DNA of 64,000 bases from Zeus faber (Eukaryota; Chordata; Actinopteri; Zeiformes; Zeidae). How positions within the stretch are numbered: the first letter of the stretch is position 1; each line of letters starts with the position of its first letter. The notes under the pieces were generated by a model, which saw only the letters and a list, made by a program, of their open reading frames with translations, was not told the origin of the DNA and searched no databases. The position numbers and the translations under genes were made by a program. This document shows positions 20,405 to 29,974 of this stretch, piece by piece. The stretch spans positions 4,882,409 to 4,946,408 of the forward strand of contig OY482862.1 in assembly GCA_960531495.1 (NCBI GenBank), in the 5' to 3' direction.

Positions 20405-20644
20405 GCATGGATTATTTACTTTTCCACATGGATAATTACGATCATAAGGCATAAGGGCAAATTGCAATCAGCAGCAAACCTTTATGGTCATGTTTGCACT
20501 GTCATTTCATTAGCGCAATATGTTTTGTGAATTGGACGCTAAGATGGCGCAGATAGCGAGCACAATTGATATGCAATTCGTGGTGCTATAAGCGGCCGCA
20601 ATGTATTCTATGTGAATTCGCCCCTCAATCTTCTAAGATCTCCC

Positions 20645-20835
20645 TTTCTTCTGTGTCTCCGGCACAGAGACACAGACGACGATGGGTTGTATACATCGGT
20701 TTATTGCAGAGAGGAGGCTAGGTGGAATTAGCCAGGAGCAGATGGAACATGTCATGACAGGGCTCCTCTCCTGTGTGTTGATGGGGGTTTTAAACTGATG
20801 CTCGTTTGCCCAACCAATCCACACACCACATACCC
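20645..20835 (-). mobile_element. LTR-like repeat family B, copy 2
   Basis: On the minus strand it carries GTTTAAAACCCCCATC, a CCCTGTCATGACATG segment, CTAATTCCACCTAGCC, GCAATAAACC (polyadenylation signal) and CTGTGTCTCTGTGCCGGAG. The order and spacing fit a short LTR. It lies directly outside the right end of the preceding DNA element. Confidence 0.5.
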
Positions 20836-20999
20836 CCAACACCAAACTGAGGCCAGCAAGAAGTCTGGGGGTAGAACTGACTCGTGAGGAGATACGGAGT
20901 TTTACTGCTAGAGCTGAGTAGCTGCACAATTTGCCTGGAAGGATAGTTCTAGAAAATGTATAGCTGATGCAATAGCAATTGAGAATGTTTTTGTACTTC

Positions 21000-21290
21000 T
21001 TAAAGGAATAGTTCAGACTTTTTTTCATGTAATAAGTATAGTAAGTTGGTTGGTTTCATTCTCGCAGCAGTCCAGCCTTTATTCCATACTAGCTCCACAG
21101 GCCATCGGGAGTTCAATGTCAATATATAGGGGGACAAATCCAAAATCTTAGTTCAGAGCTAAAAGTCACTTCACATTTCAAGCAAAGCTACCATGATTCC
21201 ACAGCAGTTTAACTTAGCAAATTTGAGGAGTTGTTAAAAACAAATTACATTTTGTTTTATTGCCTTTGTAGTTTGTTGATGAATTTGATG
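21000..21290. other. MITE-like start, no gene
   Basis: AAAGGAATAGTTCAGACTTTTT near 21004 is the kind of sequence found at the start of common fish MITE/SINE repeats. The other end was not recognised. No coding potential. Confidence 0.3.
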
Positions 21291-21638
21291 TGTTCATGAA
21301 GAAGGAATGACCACTGACACTGACTTGAGTAAAATAATAGATTTATTACAAAAAAACAGCATCAGACCAGACTTTCCATGGATGTCCAGGAGAGAACCGA
21401 GCCGGATGGATTCTCTGTCGAATGAAACTCGGGCTGGTGCCTTTAAGCTTGACCAGAGACAACGTTGACCATCTGATTCCCCTACATAGGTCACATAGGT
21501 CCCTTCACATTTCACCTCCCTTATCACTGGGACCCCAGACGATGGGCTCTCTCTCTCTCTTGAGATCCCCTGGCACCGTCTGTTAATAATTATCTTATAC
21601 AATGGGTACTGTCTTGGGATGCCACACATTCCAAGACA
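21291..21638 (-). mobile_element. Probable solo LTR
   Basis: On the minus strand the block begins TGTCTTGGAATGTGTGG, has AATAAATC near its 3' end and ends CATGAACA, giving TG...CA termini. A TTAAAGGCACC segment near the middle could hold the start-site region. Flanking bases do not form a clear target duplication with these edges, so the boundaries may be off by a few bases. No coding sequence is attached. Confidence 0.45.
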
Positions 21639-21639
21639 C

Positions 21640-23480
21640 CTCACCTTAAAATTAAATTCCTTTTTTGATGATTATCTTCATTAATAGCGTCATCATTTTA
21701 TTGTGCCTCAGTGTTGTTACTGATGTTGCACCGAAATGGGTGACCTGCCATATTATGTGACGCTGAATCATCTTCAACAGCCAAAAGAAAAAAAAAGTTT
21801 TTTGTTTAGATTATATCATATTTGTCAAAAAGCATTGTGTTGAGACACATTTGAGATTGTTTTACAGAAACCGTGTATTGTGGATTTGTCCCCCATTACA
21901 TGCATTGAACTCCTGATGGAGGGATGGAGTGTAGTATGTAGATAAGGCCACCTAGCTGGAGTAGTGAACTGGGGGTAAACTTCAGAATCTGACCCTCCTA
22001 AACAATTGAAACACAAATGCTCTGCTTAACCATGCAAAACATATGGCATTCCCTCTGAAACCCATTAACCAAGAGTGTTCATCACCTGACCAAGACCACA
22101 CACTTTGTAAGTGTACATTTCCTTTTGCACATTATCTCTGCAACTGCTCGGTGTCATGGGCACCGGATTGCACCTTGTAGTGGCGGTACACGCTGGAAGG
22201 GGAGTGACAGAGAATGTATCCCCATCACGCACGGTGCTTGTTTAGTTCCATAAGGAAATAGAGTAAAATAAATAACCTACATCAAAAATAAAAACACACT
22301 GTTTTGGCTCACCGATCACAGGCACCTTATCGCTGGCGTTCCGTGGCCAAAGTCAGTACCGTCAGAGAGGGAGCCATCAGGTAGCAGTGCTGGCCTTTTG
22401 GGCCGATTTTAGAATGGGGGCTATTCATAAAACATTTGGGGCTGAAGCCCTGGACGCCCACCCCCTAACGACGCCACTGTCGCAAACCTTCTACTACCAA
22501 AATCCCTGAAAGTGGCTGCACAAAAAAATCCCTGTGTCCCTCCAAGCCCCTGCTTGGTGTGTATTGCAGTTTTCAGAGCAGAGTAAACAATGAATACTGC
22601 AAAGGCCCTTAAAAAGATAGGGATTGCATGCTGATTGAAGAGCCTTCCTGCTAATTGCAACCTAGCGCTAATCATTTTGGATAACTTCATTTATTTGGGC
22701 TGTATAGTGTGACAATACTAGTCACATTTGAGATTTAAAGATTTTGAAATACTGAATAACAAAAGAGGACATTGCGTTCCGCAGGAGATGCCGTTTGATA
22801 GAATTCCCCTGATTAGCTGCATTATGGGAAACTGATTTCAAATTGGTGCTAGCACTTCAATACCTTGTAGATAAATATGCTTTAATTAGTTCTATTGAGT
22901 TTTTAAAGATAATTTATTGTATTTTGTGTTTGTTCTAGGTTAGTAGCAGCAGTGTTACAGAAAAAAGCAATTCCAGAGATGATGTGGAGAAGCTCTCCAA
23001 GTCCTTGAGGTGTTCTGACTCCGCCCTTCATGCAGCAACCCGGTACGTCTGTTTCTGGTCTTTTGTGATGAAGCTGGAGCTGAGGAAAGGACAGTGATTT
23101 GTAATTGCATCAACTATGCAATTATGAATGCTACATTTCCCTCCTTGGTAAATCACTGAGATTAGAAGTCATCTCGCGCCCAGTCTTTTGTTTATATCAC
23201 GCTCCGGTTGATTTCTTAATTCTAAAGGTGTAGCGAAAAGACTTATCATGCGAATGCACTGATGCCACTCGTGCTGATGAGCCCCTTGCTGCGGCAAGGA
23301 AGACAAAGGAGACAAGGCGACAGACAACCATAAGCCTCCGCTCACACTTGCTGTTACGCACAAATCCCTACGTATTTTCCCTAAAGTGCGTCGCTGCTTT
23401 TCCGACCGCCATCGATTTTTATAATGAAGTGTGCGCGTAACGTCTAGGTTGTGTAGGCTACCACAGTTCCCTGAGGAGGA
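21640..23480. other. No gene recognised; one possible transposon end
   Basis: Mostly single-copy-looking. Near 22380-22480 a stretch ends GACGCCACTG after CCCACCCCCTAACG. Reversed, this gives CAGTGGCGTCGTTAGG, resembling the end of a DNA transposon, but no partner end was found. The AT-rich stretch at 22720-22950 holds several TAATTAG/TTTAATTAG cores and no repeat signature. Confidence 0.3.
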
Positions 23481-23482
23481 AC

Positions 23483-23955
23483 ATGGCACGGTGGCACGGT
23501 GGCGCAGTGCATTGCACTGCTGCCTCACAGCAAGAAGGTCCTGGGTTCGATTCCCGCCTGGGGCGCTGTTGGCACCGTGCTCCAGCGGGTTATCTCCCAA
23601 ATAGGAGCCTTTCTGTGTGGAGTTTGCATGTTCTCCCCGTGTTCACATGGGGTTTCCTCCACCTCACGTCAGTAAGGACCCCCACCAAATACATGCACCC
23701 ATCATCGTCTGACCAGCGATGGACATTTATCACCTGGTCCCCGGGCGCGTCCACGTACGCTGCCCACTGCTCCTGGCTGTGCCCCCGGAGGAAGGACAAG
23801 CCAGGATGGGTTAAATGCAGAGAATCCATTTCACCGGCCACCATCAAAGCATGTGCATGTGTGTGTCGGTGTGTGTGTGTGTGTGTGTGCGCAAGCATGT
23901 GTTATAGTGTGGTGTGGTGTGTTGTGTGATGAATAAAGACTGTTTTCTGTTTCAT
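23483..23955 (+). mobile_element. tRNA-derived SINE, family 2, copy 2
   Basis: GGCACGGTGGCGCAGTGCATTG (A box) and GGTTCGATTCC at 23543 (exact B-box consensus) head the element. The body contains GTGGAGTTTGCATGTTCTCC, GACCAGCGATGGACATTTAT, TGGGTTAAATGCAGAGAA and a TG-rich microsatellite. It ends GATGAATAAAGACTG. It is better preserved than copy 1. Confidence 0.85.
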
Positions 23956-24019
23956 AATACAATCGAAACACTCTGCATTCACACCTGAAAGGTAGAGGAA
24001 GTGACAACGTTGCGCTTCC

Positions 24020-24576
24020 CTCCCGCCCTCGCAGGTATAAGAGGTGTGAATATTCAGCCCCCAGGGGGGCTGCTTAGCCCCCGGGAGAAATGCTTGCTGT
24101 TTTGGGTGTGGGTTGGGGTGTGGGTGGCGGCGTTCTGCCTTTTGCTCCCGCTGCGCGGCTTCTCTGCTGTGGGTGCCCCATGTGCCAGGGGGTGGTGGAA
24201 TATCTGGCATATCTGGTGGCTTGCTGGCATCGGCGCGGGGAGCTAACATCCGGGTGCCCCACGCTAAGCACACTCTGCTATGTGGATGGGCGCTAGGTGC
24301 TCACAGCTGGGAGGGGCGTCTGGTCAGCTGCGTTGGGGCGTGCCTTGCCCTTGTGCAGGGCATCGGTGGACATGGGGGTCCCGCCAGATTGCCTGCGGAG
24401 GGGGCGATTTGGGCGGAATGTTGGTCTGTTGGAGTGGGGTGGGGTTATGCTACTTGGGGCCAGGCGTGGGGGTTGCTCCGCGGCATTCCGGCTTCTCTGC
24501 TCGGAGGCGCCACGACATAATACTGATCTTATACACCAGAACCACTTGGGATAAATCATGTACACTCACCGGTGGA

Positions 24577-24619
<43 letters not shown>

Positions 24620-25215
24620 CATACACACACACACACACATACACACACACACACATATACAGGCAGCTTCATCACACACACGCACGCACACAAAACCACA
24701 CCTGCTTCAAGTCTACCCCAGCACCCTCCTGGTTGCATTTCTCTCCTTTCCTCCCTCATTTGCTGCCATAGCTATGACAGGAAGAGGCCACGTGACCAGT
24801 TGTAGTTCCAGTTTTCCTGGACCTTATTAACTGTTTTTCAGTACATGTTGTCGTCCAATGTTTATGTTTTTGTGTAAATGTTGTTTGTTTCTATGTTCAT
24901 GGTGATTCTCCCCCTCTTGGAGTAGTGATCAGTTGTTTATAGACCCAAACATGATAAATAGTTCTTCAAAGAGGGGGGTTGGTGGTGGTTCACTAGAACC
25001 GAAAACTGTGCTCTTTCTTTGTCATTCTACAGGTCATCCACAGGACAGAGTTATTGCAGCAGCTCTTGATGATTTAAGAATGAATAAACAGTTGCATTGC
25101 AGGTTGAGAAGTTGAACTCAACTTGCAGACTAACTCTGTCCTAGATGCAATAGCAAACAAATACTCTGTGTTGTATGCCCAGCATGCTGACAGCACAGGT
25201 AAAAAAAAAAAAGAA
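24020..25215 (+). mobile_element. L1-like LINE 3' UTR, 5'-truncated copy
   Basis: The whole stretch parallels the 3' UTR of the L1-like element at 46300-47421: a GC-rich GGGTGTGGGTTGGGGTGTGG region, a (CA)n tract, CACCTGCTTCAAGT, CCAGCACCCTCCTGGTTGCA, GAAGAGGCCACGTGACCAG, CTCCCCCTCTTGGAGTAGTG, TTGCAGACTAACTCTGTCCT, and an A-rich tail at 25200. It lacks all coding sequence, as expected for a strongly 5'-truncated insertion. Confidence 0.8.
24581..24657. repeat. (CA)n microsatellite, interrupted
   Basis: CA repeats with GCACAC, ATACAC interruptions inside the L1-like 3' UTR. The other full-length copy has only ATGACACACACACC here. Confidence 0.9.
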
Positions 25216-25339
25216 AAAAAGTGTGAATATTCACTGGCCTCACGATTTGAGATTCGAGATCACGATTCACCTGTCAACGATTCGAAAGCACAATGATTCT
25301 CGATGCATCTCAATGTATCGCATCCCCAATTGTCTATAT

Positions 25340-26370
25340 GGGCACCCAGGCCTGTGCCAGGGAGAGATTAAATATGAGGTCGGCAGGTCGGCACCGGTCT
25401 TCAGTACATGTCCGGGGATGCCATCCGAACCAGCTGCTTTCCTGGTGTTCACCTGTAGAAGAGCCCTTCTCACGTCGTGCTCTGAGATGTAAAGTGTGCG
25501 CTCACCTCCGGCGGCGGAATTCGATTCTGTTCTGCTAACCAGGGGGCTAATGCAAAAGTGTGAGCATTCACCGTGGTGGTAGCTCTGCCTCTGTTGTCCG
25601 TAATAGTCCGTAATCCCTGCCACATGTGTCCAATGTCAGACAGCTCGAACTGAGACACCACTCTTTCCCTGTACCTATGCTTGCCTCTTTCACAGTCCTC
25701 CTCACTTGGTACGACACCACTTTGTACTCGTCCATGTTCCCCGACACGAGCCACGACACGGTGTAAGCAGCGGTGCGCCCTGTTGTTATGATCACGGCGA
25801 GGAGGGACCCAAATGCACGACACAAAGAGCAGTAGGCCGACAGGGGTAAATGAAGGAGATTTATTTGGAGACACAGTGGAGACAACAGGAAGGGTCCGGT
25901 CGGGTTGGAACTGGTCCGAGCTGGCAGGACTATCCGACCCCGAGAGCTACGAACTCGGGTACATTGGCTAACGATCTGGCGATGAGTGACTGTGGAGCCA
26001 GAGAATAAATACGGCGGTTGATGATGATGATGAATCTCAGGTGTGTGTGTGTAATTAGCCGGAGGGAAGAGCAGCAGACGGGGAGAGAGCAGCCTCTAGT
26101 GGCGCTGGGAGGCCGTGGGCTTGACACCTGTATGGATTTGTCAACCCATGGAATCGCACCGTAACCATGGGAGCCGCATCTTCCACTAGCTTAGCAAAGA
26201 AGTTCATCACCACTTCTGTAAAATCTCTGACATCATCGGGGATGGAGCCAAACTGGCCCAGTCGACGTCACTCAGCACTTCTTGCAGTTCGGCTTCAGAT
26301 TGGCTGGTCCACACCTGATATCCCTAGTCACCGGAGCTTCCCGAACGTGATGGAGAGTATTCTATTTTGA
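25340..26370 (-). pseudogene. CR1/Rex-type LINE ORF2 fragment, split by a solo LTR
   Basis: On the minus strand the part before the LTR includes the linker after the endonuclease. After the LTR it reads AAYTVSWLVSGNMDEYKVVS, YQVRRTVKEA, then RYRERVVSQFELSDIGHMWQ, GLRTITD, and VRRALLQVNTRKAAGSDGIPG leading into HVLKTGADL. This is the region from the endonuclease C-terminus into the start of RT in CR1/Rex1-like LINEs. It is truncated before the catalytic core and carries several frameshifts. Removing 25784-26126 and one copy of CCTGT restores continuity of the host element. Confidence 0.7.
25784..26126 (-). mobile_element. Solo LTR with 5-bp target duplication CCTGT
   Basis: On the plus strand the block begins TGTTATGATCACGG and ends GGGCTTGACA, so the element has TG...CA ends. 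The five bases before it (25779-25783) and after it (26127-26131) are both CCTGT. On the minus strand it has a TATTTATT promoter-like element near 26010 and AATAAA near 25860. The length of 343 bp and 5-bp duplication fit an LTR retrotransposon reduced to a solo LTR by recombination. Confidence 0.9.
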
Positions 26371-26609
26371 GGAGGCCGTTATTTTAATTACAATAAAATC
26401 TGTTAATTAAGAATTAATGGTAGGGTCTGGGCTTTTTGTTTTCATGGAGGCCTAATTATATTTCCAATCTACTGATTATGTTCTGTCACTGCGCTGAAGC
26501 AGAATCGTCCACATCCGCATGCATCTTAAAATCGAGAATTTTCCACACCTCTAGCGGGTATATATCACGGCTCGACTTCTGCTTCTTCCTCTATTTTGCT
26601 GCTGTGTGC

Positions 26610-27860
26610 CTTGGAAGGGCACTCACAGAGCCCGCAAGACTACCAACAAGTCCCAAGAAGGGGTTAGGGACGCCAAGGCTGGGTGCAGGCATCGTACACC
26701 CGCCATAAAGCAAGATGCCAGCAGGTAACTGCCTGGCATGAAGCTGCCGAAGCCCACACGACATGTGACAATTGCTGCTAGATAGACATTTAGTGTACTG
26801 GCCACTTTCCCAGAGAAAACAGTTCCTGCAGTAAACTGTAATATTGGGCCTATAGGGCAGTCAAAAGGGGGTGTGTCCCCGCTGTTTGAACCACGAGGCA
26901 AAAATACACCCTGGGTGCTCTGTATGGTGGCAAACACCGCATCTGAGAGGCCCGAAGCTAGGAGCTTCAATTTGGGGTGGGTGCCAAATTGTTCCACACA
27001 CCTGTGTGAGTAAATCTCGCCGGAGGGGGAGCTCCCACAAGTGACCTACACTCATGTTGCACAGATTGGTGAACCACAGATGGCTGGGCCAATAAGGGGC
27101 CACCAGCCACAGTACTAGGTTGTCCTAGCGTACCCTGTACAGCACCAGCTGAATAAGTGCCAAAGGGGGAAAAGTATAGAGCGGCGCATCCCGCCAATGC
27201 CCGATGATGGCTGGGCCTCCCCTAGGGAGAACCATAACAGGCACTGCGTCCTCTCTCATGATGAAAAACAGGTCCACCTCCAAACCACCTCCAGATGTTT
27301 GTCATCACCTGGCAGTGAAGGTGCCAGTCTGCCGCCTGGGGTTTCCCCGGGCGGAGAGGTCTGCCCCATGGTTGAGGCAGCCAGGGATGTGGATCGCCTG
27401 AAGGGAGAGGAGCTTCTGCTCTGCATACAGCAGTGACAGTTTGCCATCTGACACAGGGAGAGGGACCAGACCCCGCCGTGGCGACTGATGTATGCTACCA
27501 CTAATGGCAACTCTTGGTGCTTCGTCTTTTATTGTTCACTGCCCGTTGGCTGTTGTGCCATTGTACACAGCTCCCCAACCTGTGGTGGATGCGTCCATGG
27601 TGATGGTGGAGCAATATGAAATGCACCCCAGCATTGATCCTGCACAAAGGAACCATGCACTTCTCCACAATGACAATGCCCTCTTGCACCTCGGTGACAC
27701 CCTCACCCTGTGGTGCCTGTCCTTCACTGGGTGGAAAAGCTTGATCATGTACCCTTCTTGGAATGCTCTGGCTCGTGGCAGGCCGTGGGGTAGCGCTACA
27801 GGGTACCCATCATGCCCAGCAGTTTTTGACACAAAAGTGACGTCACTGACAGTCCGGGTC
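26610..27860 (-). pseudogene. DIRS-type element: RNase H to tyrosine recombinase N-part
   Basis: On the minus strand 27832-27536 reads GLPRARAFQEG, HHRVRVSPRCKRALSLWR, and TITMDASTTGWGAVYNG, the RNase H motif of DIRS elements. Further on, PLRRDLLTQVCGTIWHP precedes 26997-26623, which reads GLSDAVFATIQSTQ, GKVASTLNVYLAAIVTCRVG and SWDLLVVLRAL. The last part is the N-terminal core-binding part of the DIRS tyrosine recombinase, the enzyme that integrates these elements in place of a DDE integrase. The catalytic recombinase domain (R-H-R-Y) is absent. Multiple shifts and stops are present. Confidence 0.75.
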
Positions 27861-27925
27861 TAAACTGTGATGCACATAACTTGATGGCTAGAGCCCTGGG
27901 TGGGGATAGGTGGACCATCATAGAA

Positions 27926-27977
27926 ATATATATAAAATATATATTTTATAAAAATATACAATATAGTTATATATATA
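27926..27977. repeat. AT-rich microsatellite at Tc1 insertion site
   Basis: Interrupted (TA)n and ATATAAA runs ending TATATATA right at the left end of the Tc1 element, which targets TA. Confidence 0.85.
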
Positions 27978-29574
27978 CAGTGGGGCAAATAATTATTTAG
28001 TCAGCCACCAATTGTGCAAGTTCTCCCACTTAAAAAGATGAGAGAGGCCTGTTATTTTCATCATAGGTATACGTCAACTATGAGAGACAAAATGAGAAAA
28101 AAAATCCAGAAAATCACATTGTCTGATTTTTAAAGAATTTATTTGCAAATTGTGGTGGAAAATAAGTATTTGGTCAATAACAAAAGTTCATCTCAATACT
28201 TTGTTATATACCCTTTGTTTGCAATGACAGAGGTCAAACGTTTTCTGTAAGTCTTCACAAGGTTTTCACACACTGTTGCTGGTATTTTGACCCATTCCTC
28301 CATGCAGATCTCCTCTAGAGCAGTGATGTTTTGGGGCTGTCGCTGGGCAACACGGACTTTCAACTCCTTCCAAAGATTTTCTATGGGGTTGAGATCTGAA
28401 GACTGGCTAGGCCACTCCAGGACCTTGAAATGCTTCTTACGAAGCCACTCCTTGGTTGCCCGGGCGGTGTGTTTGGGATCATTGTCATGCTGAAAGACCC
28501 AGCCACGTTTCATCTTCAATGCCCTTGCTGATGGACGGAGGTTTTCACTCAAAATCTCACGATACATGGCCCCATTCATTCTTTCCTTTACACGGATCAG
28601 TCGTCCTGGTCCCTTTGCAGAAAAACAGCCCCAAAGCATGATGTTTCCACCCCCATGCTTCACAGTAGGTATGGTGTTCTTTGGATGCAACTCAGCTTTC
28701 TTTCTCCTCCAAACACGACAAGTTGAGTTTTTACCAAAAAGTTATATTTTGGTTTCATCTGACATTCTCCCAATCCTCTTCTGGATCATCCAAATGCTCT
28801 CTAGCAAACTTCAGACGGGCCTGGACATGTACTTGCTTAAGCAGGGGGACACGTCTGGCACTGCAGGATTTGAGTCCCTGGTGGCGTAGTGTGTTACTGA
28901 TGGTAGCCTTTGTTACTTTGGTCCCAGCTCTCTGCAGGTCATTCACTAGGTCCCCCCGTGTGGTTCTGGGATGTTTGCTCACCGTTCTTGTTATCATTTT
29001 GACCCCACGGGGTGAGATCTTGCGTGGAGCCCCAGATCGAGGGAGATTATCAGTGGTCTTGTATGTCTTCAATTTTCTAATCATTGCTCCCACAGTTGAT
29101 TTCTTCACAACAAGCTGCTTACCTATTGCAGATTCAGTCTTCCCAGCCTGGTGCAGGTCTACAATTTTGTTTCTGATGTCCTTAAATAGCTCTTTGGTCT
29201 TGGCCATAGTGGAGTTTGGAGTGTGACTGTTTGAGGTTGTGGACAGGTGTCTTTTATACTGATAACGAGTTCAAACAGGTGCCATTAATATAGGTAACGA
29301 GTGGAGGACAGAGGAGCCTCTTAAAGAAAAAGTTACAGGTCTGTGAAAGCCAGAAATCTTGCTTGTTTGTAGGTGACCAAATACTTATTTTACAGAGGAA
29401 TTCACCAATGAATTCATTAAAAATCCTACAATGTGATTTCCTGGATTCTTTCCCCCCCATTCTGTCTCTCATAGTTGAATTGTACCTTTGATGAAAATTA
29501 CAGGCCTCTCTCATCTTTTTAAGTGGGAGAACTTGCACAATTGGTGGCTGACTAAATACTCTTTTGCCCCACTG
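27978..29574 (-). mobile_element. Tc1/mariner transposon, complete with long inverted repeats
   Basis: Both ends begin CAGTGGGGCAAA when read inward and stay alike for about 200 bases (27978-28190 and 29370-29574), including TTAGTCAGCCACCAATTG and GAGAGAGGCCTGT. The element is flanked by TA on both sides within TATA, the standard Tc1/mariner target duplication. Length is 1597 bp, typical for fish Tc1 elements. It lies between the RT and RNase H parts of a DIRS element, so it inserted later. The closeness of the two inverted repeats suggests moderate age. Confidence 0.95.
28193..29207 (-). pseudogene. Tc1 transposase, nearly intact
   Basis: The cut-and-paste transposase runs from the start at 29207 ([10 protein letters not shown]) to a stop at 28193. 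Residues 1-120 form two helix-turn-helix DNA-binding regions ([18 protein letters not shown] and [19 protein letters not shown]). Near 28750 a loss of about five bases breaks the frame just before SDETKI, which holds the first catalytic Asp, and a TAA follows at KI-stop-LFGKN. Reading resumes to HDNDPKHTA (second Asp) and [10 protein letters not shown] (Glu), spaced 34 residues apart (DD34E). Total length about 340 residues matches the family. Two lesions make it inactive. Confidence 0.95.
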
Positions 29575-29589
29575 TATATAGAACATCAC

Positions 29590-29970
29590 AGAAGAGTACA
29601 ATTCCAGTTTCCAGGTCCACCCCCTGCTGGTGTAGGGGGTGGACCTGCGCTATCGCGCTTACACACATTTCAGGAAGACCTGTGGGGCTAGGGAGAAACC
29701 GAACGGGAGTGCAAGGAATTTGTAGGCTCTCCCCTGAAAGGTAAAGCGTACCTATTTCCTGTACCGGGGGTGAATGGAGATGTGAAAGTATGCATCTTTC
29801 AGATCTTACTTCACAAAACAGTTGTTTGGTTGAATAAACCTCACCAATTGATGTGCAGTCAGCATCTTGAATTAAATTTCTGTCAGAAAAATAATTCCCG
29901 TCCTTTTTTTGCCACCATTAATTATCTGCTGCAGTGTCCTAGCTCCTCCGCTCTACTGAGACTCTCTGTA
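29590..29970 (-). pseudogene. DIRS-type element: reverse transcriptase fragment
   Basis: The minus strand reads DLKDAYFHISIHPRYRK, a stop, VRFTFQGRAYKFLALPFG, and FSLAPQVFLKCV. This is the first part of the DIRS RT palm. It is upstream of the RNase H fragment at 27832 in the same orientation, with the Tc1 element between. The YLDD catalytic box is missing; adding the pieces either side of the Tc1 leaves too few bases for it, so a deletion occurred as well. Confidence 0.75.
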
Positions 29971-29974
29971 TCGT

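Larger units (their letters stand above)
19026..20630. mobile_element. Probable DNA transposon with terminal inverted repeats, split by a SINE
   Basis: The left end GACTGAGCGACGAATTCACA is the near reverse complement of the right end TGTGAATTCGCCCCTCAATC. Just inside, GTGGCCGCTAAAATGGCGC on the left corresponds to GCGGCCGC and to a separate GCTAAGATGGCGCAGATAG on the right. The interior has no transposase frame and is interrupted by a SINE at 19936-20404. No matching target duplication was found, so two neighbouring copies of one MITE is an alternative. Confidence 0.45.

Noticed and set aside
23498-23560. Possible tRNA gene
   Set aside because: A and B boxes belong to the head of a tRNA-derived SINE; no cloverleaf or mature 3' end is present. 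The same applies at 3562, 56490 and 20390.
28566-29226. Plus-strand frames across the Tc1 element
   Set aside because: Shadows of the minus-strand transposase, which has clear helix-turn-helix and DD34E motifs.
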